DNA of 64,000 nucleotides from Pyrenophora tritici-repentis (taxonomy: Eukaryota; Ascomycota; Dothideomycetes; Pleosporales; Pleosporaceae): NCBI RefSeq assembly GCF_003171515.1, contig NC_089394.1, forward strand, positions 1,984,001 through 2,048,000, read 5' to 3'. The position numbers and the translations under genes are program-made. Below are positions 1 to 11,813 of the stretch, one piece after another. Numbering within the stretch: the stretch's first letter is position 1; every line of letters begins with the position of its first letter. A model generated the notes under the pieces. It did not search any database. It saw only the letters and a list, made by a program, of their open reading frames with translations, and had not been told where the DNA came from.

Positions 1-2838
1 TCTTCAATCAACCACAGTGTGCTGATGACATCATAGGAATTCCAGCAGGACATCTTCAACCAGCTGCGCGAGGAAGATGAGCTGGTCATCCTCGCTCGGG
101 GCCTCGGCCTTTTGCGACTAGTCACAAATCTTCTCCATTCGTACGATGCCGCTGGAAACAACCTCATACTACTTGTCGGGGCCGACGACCGCGAAAATGT
201 GTGGGTTGGCGAGGCATTGGCAGAGCATGCGGCTGTCAGTAATGCGCCCAAGTGTCGCGGCCTAAGCCTGGTCAACACGGATCTGATGAGCGTCGGCACA
301 CGAGAGAAGCTTTACGCGCAAGGAGGAATATTCAGCATAACTTCGCGCATTCTGATTGTCGACTTTCTGTCTGGCCTCTTGAATCCGGAGACGGTGACGG
401 GCATTGTAGTGCTGCATGCTGAAAGAGTCGTTGCCACGTCGCTAGAAGCCTTCATCCTGAGGATCTACCGGCAGAAGAACAAGACTGGCTTCCTAAAGGC
501 TTTCTCTGACACACCGGAGCCCTTTACAACTGGCTTCTCTCCCCTCACGAACATGATGAAGAATTTATTCCTGACAAAACCGGCGCTTTACCCGAGATTC
601 CACGTCGCAGTCGCCAATTCGCTCGAGGGACGCAAGAAAGCAGAGGTAATCGAGCTAGAAGTGCCTATGACAGACGCTATGCAGGATATACAGAATGCAG
701 TCTTATCTTGTGTCGAAGCCAGTATTGGCGAGCTCAAGAAGGCCAACCCAGGCTTGGAAGTCGAGGACTGGACCGTGGACAGTGCCCTACACAAGAACTT
801 TGATCAAATCATCCGACGACAGTTGGATCCTGTCTGGCACCGAACCACGTTCAAAACACGACAGGTTGTTCGGGACTTGTCACTGCTTCGGACTATTCTG
901 CATGCGCTCCTCACATATGATGCCGTAAACTTCAACAAGTACCTTGACACCGTTTTGGCAGCCTCGCAACCACCGCCAGGGTCGACAAAGCAGAACCAGT
1001 CGCCGTGGCTGTTCCTAGATGCAGCGGACACAATTTTTACCACAGCCAAGCGGAGAGTATACACGGGCAAGGTGTCCAATGCCGAATTAGCCAATGCTTC
1101 CAACGCTGTACCGGAGTCCCTACAGCCTGTTCTTGAAGAATTCCCCAAATGGGCTCAGTTGGCAGAGATATTACAGGAGATTGAGCAGGACGCATATTTC
1201 AATCCAACGCCACAAGACTCTTCCAATGGCTCCATACTGATCATGTGTGGTGATCAGGGCACAGCGTCGCAATTGAGAGAGTATCTGCAGACCATGTACG
1301 TCAAGCCAGAGGGAATTGCCGATGAGGATGAAGAAGAGTACGAGCCATCGGGGAAATTTATGATGCGACGCAAGCTGCGTAACTATTTGACTTGGAAACG
1401 GGATTTCAGCAAAGTCAGCGCTGCCCTATTCTCGGAAAACCAAAAAGCCATCAATACGAGCACGGACAAGAATGCTCAGAGTGGCATGCGTCAAACCTCT
1501 GGTAGACCTCCACCCAACAAGCGGCGTCGAGTAAGAGGAGGCGGTAACGCAGCCGCGGGTCCTGCTCGCTCAGATACAGGAGCTGTCCGTACAGCAGGAG
1601 ATCGAGACGCCCATATCGCAAGCCTCATGGCCGAACTAGAGCCCACTGAGATCGAAGCAGCACAAAAGCCTGGCGAAGTAGGTTTCGATCCTCTTGACAA
1701 CATGGAGAGCTACTACGAGCTCTTCGACATGAATTCTTTGATCGTCGTGCATCCCTACTCCGGTGACCTAGACGAGCACATTCTCGACGAAACGAAGCCC
1801 CGATATGTCGTCATGTATGAACCGGACGCCGCGTTCATTCGGCGCATAGAAGTCTATCGATCCTCACATACAGACCGGACAGTTAAAGTCTTCTTCATGT
1901 ACTACGGTGGCAGTGTCGAAGAGCAGCGCTATCTCTCCGCTGTGCGCCGTGAAAAAGATGCCTTTACTCGCTTGATTAAAGAGCGTGCAAACATGGCCTT
2001 GACCATGAATTCTGCTGCTAACCTCGCCCCCGAGGAATCTTTCCTTCGGACCATCAATACCAGGATAGCGGGAGGAGGTCGTCTTGCGGCAACTGCGGAA
2101 CCACCTCGTGTAGTAGTTGACGTACGAGAATTTCGATCCTCGTTACCATCTCTACTGCATGGAAGATCAATGGTCATCGTACCTTGTATGTTAACCGTGG
2201 GCGACTACGTAGTAACACCTCATATTTGCATTGAGCGAAAGTCGATCCGCGATCTCATCCAATCCTTTGCCAACGGGCGGTTGTTCAATCAAGTAGAATC
2301 GATGATGGAACACTACAAGCACCCTATGCTGCTCATTGAGTTTGACCAGAACAAATCCTTCACGCTGGAACCGTTCACCGATTTTTCTGCCCCGAGCGGT
2401 GGTGGTGCGAGTGCGAGTGGGTTGGCTTCTTCACCAGATCTCCAGGCGAAGCTGGTCATGCTTACTTTGGCGTTTCCTCGCTTGAGAATAATTTGGAGCA
2501 GCAGCCCATATCAGACGGCAGAGATCTTCTCTGAGCTCAAGAAACAGCAGGACGAACCGGACCCACTCAAGGCAGTGCAGATTGGTCTCGATCCGAATCA
2601 AAGTGGAGATGAGATGCGGAGTTTTAATCAGACGAGCCAAGATATGTTGTGTGCGCTGCCTGGAATAAATGAGAAAGCTGTCACGACGCTAATGCTCAAG
2701 AGCGAGTCAATCCAGGAGGTTGCAAACATGGAAGAAAGGGAAGTTTGTTGGTTGGTCGGAACTGATATAGGGAGAAGAGTGCATCGCTTCTTCAACAGGA
2801 GTGTGTATGAAGAGGTGCCGTTGCAGAAATTCTCCTAG
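1..2838 (+). CDS. RAD1: DNA repair endonuclease subunit Rad1/XPF (ERCC4), 5' partial
   Basis: This is the catalytic subunit of the XPF-ERCC1 (Rad1-Rad10) structure-specific endonuclease, which cuts 5' of lesions in nucleotide excision repair and acts in single-strand annealing and crosslink repair. Bases 1-36 are the end of an intron (branch-like CTGAT, acceptor TAG at 34-36); the visible exon runs from 37 to the stop at 2836-2838, about 933 residues. The N-terminal part is the degenerate SF2-helicase-like region. The ERCC4 nuclease domain starts near residue 695 (DVREFR) and contains the metal-binding ERKxxxD signature (ERKSIRD, about bases 2233-2253). A tandem helix-hairpin-helix region (LPGINEKAV onward) ends the protein. 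A long disordered insert with RPPPNKRRRVR may hold a nuclear localisation signal. No frameshift is seen. The missing N-terminus lies left of the window. Confidence 0.96.
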
Positions 2839-3056
2839 AGAAAAGATGGATGAAGATTTTGCATGCATGCATTGTTTCTCTATCCCACAATGCTCTGAAA
2901 TATACGGTGACTAAAGAAACTTGACCACCTCAGCCGTCAAACCATCCGCCCGCTCGCAAGAAGCAGCATTTGAGCAGCCCGACCCCTGCCACAGCAGAGC
3001 AGCAGCCGCAAAGCAAGAGCCGAGACAGCATGGCGGACCTCTTTATCCCCACCCTC

Positions 3057-3780
3057 TCAAATGTCGTCGATGTCAATTTCCTTCTTGCCCGTACCATCAG
3101 CCTCATCTGAATCGCTGTCGTCGCGATCCTCATCGAACTCGAAACCGATACCCTCGTCGCCTTGGTCGCCGTATGTGTCGGTCTCGTTGATCTTTGCGTT
3201 TTCGGGGAGTTCACCGTAGGCTTTTAATGAACGGGCTTCGTCGGCTACAAAAAGAATACACGTCAGCGGCTTGCACAATGGGGGGGTTTTCGCTGTATCT
3301 ATAATGTAGCACTTACCAGAGTACTTCATGATGACGTCGCCCTTCTCGTCCTGGTAGTCTCGGAGCGACAGGAGGATGATATCACCCTGGTTGATCCAGA
3401 CCTTCTTCCTCAGCTTGCCGCGGATATGCGCAAGACGGCGAGCGCCATCGAAACACTGGGCCTCTAGACGTCCGTTTCCAAGCATCTTGACGACTTGGGC
3501 GTATTCTTGGCCTTCCTCTTTGAAGACGAGTTCGCGCTTTTCATTGTCGTTCTCGTTCTTACCCCTACGTCGGTTCTTGCCTCCCTGTGCTATGTGTTAG
3601 CAAGTATTGTAGCTTAGATTTAAAATACAAATATCAAGAAGCGCCACTTTTTGCACGCCAAAGCAGCGGTCGAGGACTTCTGCCGCCTGGATATTGGGTT
3701 GGGCGGCATAGCATCGTGACATGTGGCGGGGCTGCCCCTCTAAGAGATGGTTGACGTACTTTTCCCTTGTTCTTAGGCAT
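3057..3780 (-). CDS. TIF11: Translation initiation factor eIF1A
   Basis: eIF1A binds the 40S A site and, with eIF1, promotes scanning and start-codon selection in the cytosol. Three exons on the minus strand: 3780-3760 (seven codons, MPKNKGK), 3584-3317 and 3244-3057, joined by introns with donors GTACGT and GTAAGT; total 158 residues. The basic N-terminal tail ([13 protein letters not shown]), the OB-fold ([15 protein letters not shown] to [18 protein letters not shown]) and the acidic C-terminal tail ending DIDDI are all present at the usual family length. The start was chosen because the very short first exon restores the invariant MPKNKGKGGK N-terminus. The gene converges on RAD1, with 218 bp between the stop codons. 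Confidence 0.96.
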
Positions 3781-4071
3781 ATTGAGTGGTGGTTGAAGAC
3801 TTTGTTTTGGGGTGAGAGGTTGTAGAGCAAGGAGTCGTAAAAAGCGCAGCAGGCGCGAGTTTCTTATGTGGAGTGGCGGTCCGGTGTTTAACCTGTGATT
3901 CCAAACTCACTGTGGGAGCCTTGTCAGGACAGAGCGCTAAAGCCCGCACCAGCCTTAGTTCGGTCTAGCTTTACCCTCACCCGAATATCAACCCATGGTT
4001 TCTCTTGGAAATTTCACCCCACCCGCTTCACTGCGCAACGTCACCGTGCATAGCCGCTCGAGGCAAGGAGA

Positions 4072-4695
4072 ATGAAGGGGTTATTTTCTTTCATCGCGAA
4101 GAACCGGCCAAAGACCTTCACCGTCAGCTACTCGCCCGACTACAAGAACTTGATCCTCAACCACGTCGCAAGCGACCCATCGCACCCTCTCCACGAAACC
4201 CAGGTACGGAGACAGCGGGAACGGAAGAAAGAGGGGCTTTGGTGGCATGCAACCACGAGTGTTGATCTGAACAAATCGAGTTGTGTAAGAGCATGGGCCA
4301 GACGGCGACTACGAAACGCGATAAGAGAGGAGTTAAAGCTGCGCGGATACAATGAGAATGGCATCTTAGTCCAACCGAAGGCAACATCAGATAGGGCATT
4401 GTCCACGAACTCGCTACATGCGGGCAGACAGCTGAATCTAACGGGTAGCTTGAGGTTACATGTTCAGTCACCGTTGCTTCCTGCAAAGTATGCAGACATT
4501 CGCGCCGAGACGAGGGACATCATTGGGGCTTTGATACATGCGGTGAGGAGTGGCACTACGAGGAGCAGAATTGAAGAACAGAAACACCCCTCGTTGAAGC
4601 CAATGCAAAATCGTCCGCCATGGAATCCTCGTGTTGAGGCACAACGGTCACAAGTTCGCAGAATGGGTCGCTCGCCAAACCCACGCGCAGGGTAA
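4072..4695 (+). CDS. Hypothetical protein, single-exon reading (207 aa)
   Basis: I do not recognise a family. The frame is open for 207 codons from ATG at 4072. The first 44 codons (MKGLFSFIAKNRPK to HPLHETQ) have strongly coding-like codon use, as does a later stretch (LRNAIREELKLRGYNENG, then LTGSLRLHVQSPLLPAKYAD). A donor-like CAG|GTACGG follows codon 44, and acceptor-like AGs lie at 4289-4291, but no tested combination keeps the downstream frame, so the unspliced ORF is the simplest model. Another frame at 4640-4760 (VLRHNGHKFAEWVARQ) also looks coding, so the 3' end is uncertain. The gene is divergent from eIF1A with 291 bp between starts. It could be a multi-exon gene or one with an indel. 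Confidence 0.5.
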   Translation: MKGLFSFIAKNRPKTFTVSYSPDYKNLILNHVASDPSHPLHETQVRRQRERKKEGLWWHATTSVDLNKSSCVRAWARRRLRNAIREELKLRGYNENGILVQPKATSDRALSTNSLHAGRQLNLTGSLRLHVQSPLLPAKYADIRAETRDIIGALIHAVRSGTTRSRIEEQKHPSLKPMQNRPPWNPRVEAQRSQVRRMGRSPNPRAG

Positions 4696-4760
4696 CAACT
4701 ATCTCTCAAGTCACATAGAAGCTGTCAAGGTTGGTTCCAACTCATGGCTGCTCAAAGCCT

Positions 4761-6475
4761 TGTATGCATGATACAGATGTTGCGACGGTTCGTGACAATC
4801 AGGTATGTAATGGCAGTGTGCCCGAGTCCGACCCGAACGAATACCCATAGCTCACAGTCCGCTTCTTCTGTAGGTAACAGTTTCATTAGACGTCTCCGGT
4901 CTAAGCAGAAGAGTGTTTACCTTAATTTGCGCATTGGCTATTTTCCCAAATCACATCTAGGCTTTTCATTCTCCGATTCTCTTGCAGGATTTACAACTAG
5001 ATAAGCCGCGCATCTAAAGTTCAGTCGCAGCCGAACAAGCGCCAGCTCTTAGCCGTATCGCAAAACTCGATGTGCACTCGCCACGCCAGTATTTGTCCAA
5101 TGAACCATAGCGCAAAGACTACTATTGTCAGTAGTACACAAATACATGCACTGCGAAAAGAGAATGCCTCAGTCCACCGGTCTTCTTCTCTGTATTACAT
5201 AGGCACCTTATAAACAAGTGTAGCATTTTCTTTCCACCGCTCCCTGTTCTGTCGTGTCATATGACGCTCTGAAAGCCCCACTTGTTCGACACGGAAATAT
5301 CATACGATGTTATTTCCCACGTGGCATGGGCCTGCATCGGCATAAAACTCCGACCACACGCCCAAACCCGTCCCTCCCTTGCAACACTATTCCCACCAAC
5401 GTCGCAGTTGTCTCCTTACTCGCGATGAATCACCGTCTACAAAACATGCCATTTTAAGTGGCTGGAGTAAAACGCCGCCCTGTTCCACTGCAATCGATGG
5501 CTCCTTGACCCTCTTATCGCTTTCTACCCTTTAAGGCAATGATGCAGTGTTGCTGCCCGGGGCCATTGGTTGGAGCACCGGACCGAGACATGCTACTTGC
5601 ATGGGGAGTGACTCGGGGGGTCTATGGTAGTGGGAAGACGGTTGGTCTGAGAGAGGTATGCCATGGCCATGGTGACCCTAGGGGTTTATCCAAGTCGAGT
5701 ATGAGGGCATAGGGTGTTGATTGTTGTCGGTCGTTAGACCGGACCAATGATGAAGGCTCTCCTTTTCTTTCGCATGTTGCAGAGGCTAAGTTACTGGTTT
5801 TGGTAGCATGGCTTGTTACGGAAAGTTTGTATTATCCGGGGAAAGAGATGGCTGTATCAACTGTCAAGATGCTCTTATGCCTTCTTCGATATGCCTTCTT
5901 CCAAAATATCAATATCACTGAATGATATCTAACATATCCGAGAAAATATTGATAATCAATAGATGCTCCTATTGGGGCATATGCATTGACATTTGCCCAC
6001 CAAGAGTATGTACCACGAAGCAGACATGTGTCATATCTTTCGCAAAGCATACCACATGTCTACTTCACATCAGAGGTCACTTCTCACGCATGTCAAGTTG
6101 TGGTACAAGTTCAAAGATAGCTCGACGAACTAGTCCAATGTAGGCAACGTTAAGAATTCCAAGGCACTCCAGCCATGCATGTGGAAAATGTGGGTATGAA
6201 TAACTTTTCGTTTTTTTATATGATAACAAAATCCTGTACCAGCCACCTTCGCCGCCTGACTAATGGCGCGCTGCCAAATAGGCATAGGAGGTTTTTTCTA
6301 GCTTGGGCGTCAATGTGGTATTGATATCGTCGTCAGTCGGCAGTTAAGTATATGCTATTCGAGCAGCTGGAGCAGGAAGTCAATCACTTTGATTGAAATT
6401 CAAGGTATCGAAGAAGCCTGTTACGTACAAAACACCCTATGAATGCATCAAGGACATGACCGTCCAAGCAAATCA
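4761..6475. other. Intergenic, no gene resolved
   Basis: About 1.7 kb between the 4072 ORF and the membrane-protein gene. It holds only short open frames (under 90 codons) without family similarity or consistent splice sites. The part near 5880-5960 is AT-rich with repeated AATATC/GATATC words. It presumably contains 3' UTRs of both neighbours. Confidence 0.6.
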
Positions 6476-9400
6476 TTACAAAACACTCCTCCTCTTCGCC
6501 AAAGTCCGGAAATTCCGTTGTAACCTCGTGTGGCCTTCTTGCATTTCATAATCCGAGGCCATAGTACCCGTTCTTGGTGTTGCAGAAGACCGGAAGTTTT
6601 CCACAGCACTTGCTGATCGAAGTCTCGTTGGCGCATAGCGTTCTTTCATTCCCAAGCCTCTCCTGATCGTTTCCGTTATCGAAGCGAAAAAGCCACCACT
6701 ATTGTTCGAGTTTTGTAGTGAATTTTCCTGAGACTTATCGTGGGGATGGGCATGTGTATGAGGTTGGCCGTGGCCGCTTAGAAGATGTGACTTCTCACCA
6801 GGTTCCATGTACAAGTGGTCACCCTCGTGGTTGACGAACCAATTAACCATGTACTGTTTGCCCTCTGGTCCACCTCCACATGATCCAGCAAGGACATGAG
6901 AGGGGGGTGAATTGACGGCAAGCGCGAAAAGATTGGGTGGTTCGGTGAAGTCTGTTACTAAGCCGCGGTGAAAGATGAAGTATACGAGGACGAAGATATT
7001 CATGAAGAACACAAGTGCTAATATGATGATCCAAGCTTTTCCAGCGCCAGACATGCCTCCGGAAGCGTATTGTTGGGCTTTTAGAGATGCGTTGAAGTAT
7101 TGTGTCTGGTATTCGTCGAGCGCAGGATGTGTATAATTCTACAGCGAACGTCAGCACATTGGCTATAAATATAACAGCCACGATTACATACCCAGAATGT
7201 CACGAATGGCGCATCTAACATGCTCAAGAGTAGCGTACAAGCGGACAAGACAGCCAGTGCTTCTGCTAGACTGGGTATAGCTTTACTCAGGTCCACCTGA
7301 AAGCTGGTCGGATCCGTATTGGAGGGCTTCAAAATCAGTTGCGTTAATAACCTAGAAGTACTCGCATTTGCGTCCATAAGGCCCGTTCCTAAGGAAAGAC
7401 TGTTCGCCCAGTCAGTGCCTATGTCGCGCCAATTGGCGACGCCTTGGGCGTTGGTGCTAGGTTCCGTTCCCGTCTCAACAAAGGCCATCTTGTCGTGAGG
7501 ATCGTCGCAAATTGCTTCCATAGTACCACCGGACCCACTAACATCGTGCCGCGTACTGCATCCTGCTTTTATAGATACATGTATCTTGCACAACGAATAT
7601 ATGCCGGTACCGTCAATGCCCATGTCGTCAGGTCCACCTTGTCCAAGTATATATATTGCAGGTCGTCCCCATCTGTTGCTTGTATGGTTCAAGACGGTGT
7701 TGAAAGGCGTAGGATATCTGCCAAATACGGGCGGCCAGTTCAGTGTAGTGGTATCGTTCACATCCCATCCGAATATGTCATCTACTACAGTTCTGTTAGT
7801 TGTGGTAGCCTTGTCTCGGATACTCGGAGATTCCCCCCACGTGGTGACGTTGATGGTATCGTTGTTAGGCCACGCATTGTAAATAATTGGCGCTAGCTCT
7901 GTCTTATTCATGTTGGCGCATAACACGTTTACGACTGGCGATGGCACCGAGGCACGCAGCGAGTATGTTCCTTCGGAATTCAGCTCCTCAGGTTGTAAAA
8001 TCCCATTGCGCTGGTCGCGAGCAGCAGCGAAAACACCTGCGTGAGGCATTGCCATGGTTATATTGTTGATTGCTCTGCCATGCTTCTTCGATACTTCGGT
8101 CGTGTTGATCATGTTTATCCATTGTCCTGTGACTGTGGTATTTTGGTAAAGTAGTCCAAAGCCTTTAGGCCGCAAGTTAAGGTCGGATGTACCGTTTCCA
8201 TTCCTTGCAGATACATCCCAGTCTGAAAGATACCGCTGGAAGTTATGGTAACCTGTGAATCAGGGTCAGTTCGAATCGACGACTTGTTAGTCGGACCAAC
8301 CTTGGCCAGCATGCTCCATTTGTAAGCATGTCTCTCCCTGATGTTCACGGTCGGTACGGATAGGTGTTGGGCACGCGGCTTTGAGGTAATTGATGTTGGC
8401 AAAATCACTCTTAACACGACCTGCCAGTACTAAGCCCTTGTCCCAATTGCCGTCTCTTAGCATGGGTTGGACTGCCTCGCGTCAGTTCATGATGACACGC
8501 ATTGCACAAGAGTACATACCAGTAGCAGCAGCAGCAGATGTGTACAACGTCGCCAAGACAGCGCTTAATAGACTCATAACGCCCAAAAAAGACAAACCAG
8601 CATACTTTGCCATGTCTGGATGCGTCACGAGTGTGCCCGGCTGAACAATCCATCTCCACATACTTAGTTCAGAAAGAGTGACACCGCGCCCTTGGTCTTT
8701 CATGAACGCTCTTCGACTGAGCACCTGCCCAAGAAAGGCAACGAAGGCGGTAACAAAGGACAATTCTATTAGCTTGGCCAAGACTGTTGTGAGCAGAATT
8801 GCATCAGCTGGAGTAATTGGGCCGTGACTGGTGATGAGTCTACCATAATGAGGTGCGCGGATGGCGAGGGCCAAGAAAATGCCCGAGAATACGCAGGAGA
8901 ACAAACAAACGAAGATCAGGGACATATTGAGCCAAGTGATACTTGGCTGATAGAAGTCCCTCGTAGTTGCGCATTCATGCGTCGGGCGGAAGTCATTTTC
9001 GTAAGCAGATTTTATCGAAGGAGCAGCACCACCTCCTTGTAGTCTGTCGGTATCGGAGGTATGTATGTAGTTTTCGTATTCATTTATGCTCGTGTTGCTA
9101 CGTTTTGCGTTCTTTAGTATTCCATGGCGGAATTCTTCATACGTGCCGATATCTGGACTTCCCCTGCCGACGTCGGGGCTGAATCTCTCTCGTCTTAGAT
9201 CTGGAGTAGACTCGACGGAACTTCTGGGGAAGCTACCAAAATATGGATCAGTCGAGCCTGGGGAAGAGATAGCACCGGGACTTTTCGTAGGCGGGCTTTT
9301 GGGACCAGGACCGGAGACTCTGCGAGCAAAAGGTTGTATGCTGACACGCCTGGCAGTCTGCGGGATGGCACCAGAAGCCGCTATGCCCAAGCCGCTATCC

Positions 9401-9648
9401 TTGCCAGATCGGAAGCTGTCTGCAATGTGCTCCTCTTCCTCTTCTTCTGGCACGATGCTCGGAGTGTTTCGGCCGACAGCGGTTATGTCGCTCTGGTACT
9501 TTGTAAAGCTGGCTCGCCCAGATGACGGGCTACTGACATGTGGAGAGTGCGAGTTGTTCGAGTAGCCAAGCGACGGCAATGCGGGGGGATTTCCTGAGTT
9601 CTCTGAGACGTCTGGTGATTCCGGGATGAGTGGTCGTCGATCAGCCAT
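6476..9648 (-). CDS. Large fungal multi-pass membrane protein (1,007 aa), function unknown
   Basis: Four exons on the minus strand: 9648-8520, 8471-8301, 8252-7192 and 7138-6476 (3,024 nt). Introns have donors GTATGT, GTTGGT and GTATGT; the second is only 48 bp. The first 230 residues are disordered and Ser/Pro-rich with an acidic EEEEEE run. Hydrophobic spans follow: WLNMSLIFVCLFSCVFSGIF, ILLTTVLAKLIELSFVTAFV and a span after MAKYAGLSFLGVM. A long hydrophilic loop of about 450 residues with many NxS/T sites is probably extracytosolic. Two more spans (near EALAVLSACTLLLSML and WIIILALVFFMNIFVLVYFI) precede a polar tail with a His-rich GQPHTHAHPHD patch. The architecture resembles large membrane proteins common in Pezizomycotina; I cannot assign a role. 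All exon phases match, so the model is solid even though function is not. Confidence 0.85.
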
Positions 9649-10588
9649 GCTGCCTGGTGCGAAAGGGGTATTTTTTTGCTGTTGCCTAAGTTTCAGCCTT
9701 CTCTACTTATTGCAAATCCAGGAATTGCATTGGTGAAATGTTGCGGATGGTCGCGTTGGGGCGGTTCTGTACAACCGTGGGGCTGCAGATGTGCGGCTCA
9801 GCAACAAGGCGGCAAGGAGGATACAGAACAAGACTTGGGGAAAAGGACAGGCACGGAAAGAACAATCAATGTTGCGAGACCGACAGAGGAGAGACCTGAA
9901 AACTAATGCTAGTCACTAATGCTAGTCGTATTACTGCGGCCTACTGTACACCACGGTCTTGGGCACGTTCAGCTGTCGCCGGGCGTCGCAAGCTATTCGG
10001 TTGTGGCGTAGGGAAAACGGCCCCCAACATTCATCCAGACCATTCTGATGTGCCTCGCATGATCAATATAACCTTCTTTCGCCGGTTGTGGAAGCGCAGA
10101 TGCAAATCACTGCTTCTTGCGCTTTGTGAGAATATCTATATCCGCCTGGTGGTCAGGCAGGCTAGCAAATGTCTGTCCCTCCTTCCAGTTTGCAGCCCGC
10201 CAAGGAACAAAGCAAACAACTAGCATCACGCTGTTGAGATAGGCGGCATAGTGGTATGACGGTAGCCTTTTGCATGCCGACTTGGGGCTGACAGACCATC
10301 AGGTGCCGCAAAGTTGTATGGATGAGGGATGTGATGTTCGGCCCCCCGAACATCCCCCACAAACTGCCTACCGTAGTTTCTAATACAAGCCCAAGCGCTA
10401 CGCGCAAGAGAGAACGCAGACAATGCACGGAGTTTACTGCCATCATATATTCAATGGCTAAAATTACAATATTCGAACCTACGTAGAGAGTTACGAGGCG
10501 CTCGATGTAAGCCTGGTCTAGAACGATCTTGTCTCGTGCCAATGCACTGGTGCGCCTACGTACTTAGCTGTCATACCAATCGGCCCCC
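9649..10588. other. Intergenic region with a 13-bp tandem duplication
   Basis: The promoter side of the membrane-protein gene and the 3' flank of the mannanase gene. A perfect 13-bp direct duplication (ACTAATGCTAGTC) lies at 9902-9927. A 126-codon minus-strand ORF at 10162-10542 is hydrophobic but has no recognisable family or promoter context and is not called. Confidence 0.55.
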
Positions 10589-11813
10589 CTATCCGATAGC
10601 CTTGACATGTTCGTCAACCAAACATTTCCAATCCTCACTTCCATAATAAATCGTGAACCCATCGTCATGCGTCAACCGCCCCTCGCTCACGATTGTGTCC
10701 CCTAACTGCCAAAATAGGTCCACAGCCATACCCTGGTCCTTCAAGCCCAAGCTTGTCTTCTGCCAGTTACCTTCAACAGGGCAATGGTCCGCCTTATTCT
10801 TGACACCGTATTCTTCAAACAGACAAGGCTTGTTAAGCCGCTGACAGATCCTGGCATGCGCTTCGATCCAACCATCACCAGCAGCATTGCCAACGAGAAA
10901 ACTATCGGGGTAGAAGTGAAATGTGCCAAAGGAGATGTTGGGGAGGGCAAGGTTAGTCTCCCAATCTAAGCCTTGGAGGAATAGGTAAGGGAAGGAAATG
11001 CCGCCCGTGAGGCCAAAGCCTTCATCGCCAATGGCGATCATGTGGTCCGAGTCGAGCGAGCGGATGTAATCGCTCGTTTTGCGGACCCAATCTGTCAGCA
11101 CTGACGTTGGACACAGGGTGCAGCGCGGCTCGTTGGCTAGTTCCCATGCAAACACGGCATTCGAGGTGCGGTAGCGAGATATGACGGCTTCGATGTAGGC
11201 TTGGTACATAGCCTGACATTTGGCCGACGTGTACCATTGCACATGCAAGATGACGCCGCAGGCGGAAAAGTACGCTGCAGGTTATACTTAGTAAAAGTAT
11301 TATTTCAGGTTGTCGTGTCTTACCTGCCTTTCATGCCCCCATAGTCATCCCAGTTATTCACAAAGTTAATGATGAGCTTGATGCCGTGCTTTTCAGCCGA
11401 GTTGACTACAGCGTCAAGTCGTTGAAGTCCATCAGCGCCTGTATTGATGGTGGCCGAAGAACCAGAGAAGGACTGGAAGTATATGGTGCCTGCGCTAGGA
11501 ATAGTTTCCACGTCGTTAAATCCCCATATACGCAGTATGCGCTGACCAGAATTTGCAAGGTGGCCCATGATACTGTCTACATCGCTGTCGTTGGTCAAGA
11601 AAGGCATCCAGTAAGCGTTGGTTCCGCTGAAGTCTTGCGTTTGTGAGCAATGCAAGGGTACATTGGGACCAATACAGACTCACACTTTGTCACCCCGTCA
11701 ATATTGAACTTGAGCCCATCAACCTTCGATACCGTGGCCCGTGACGCGACATCAACTGCAGCACGCAGTGCTGCCACAATTGCAGCCAGTGCAAGAAATA
11801 ATGCTATCTTCAT
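10589..11813 (-). CDS. Secreted GH5 endo-1,4-beta-mannanase
   Basis: This predicted secreted enzyme hydrolyses internal beta-1,4-mannosidic bonds of plant (galacto/gluco)mannans. Exons on the minus strand: 11813-11684, 11633-11328 and 11274-10589 (373 aa). The N-terminus [20 protein letters not shown] is a signal peptide. Family landmarks are [29 protein letters not shown], the acid/base motif WELANEPR (Glu about 194), [10 protein letters not shown], and the nucleophile motif LFEEYG (Glu about 300). This is typical of subfamily GH5_7. Intron 2 only keeps frame if it starts with GC (AAG|GCAGGT, bases 11327-11326); the nearby GTAAGA would shift the frame and lose the conserved AYF...WYT segment. 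No CBM is present. Confidence 0.9.

Noticed and set aside
4201..4300. Intron with donor GTACGG in the 4072 ORF
   Set aside because: None of the candidate acceptors (4279, 4289, 4291, 4301) returns to the downstream frame, whereas the unspliced frame is open throughout.
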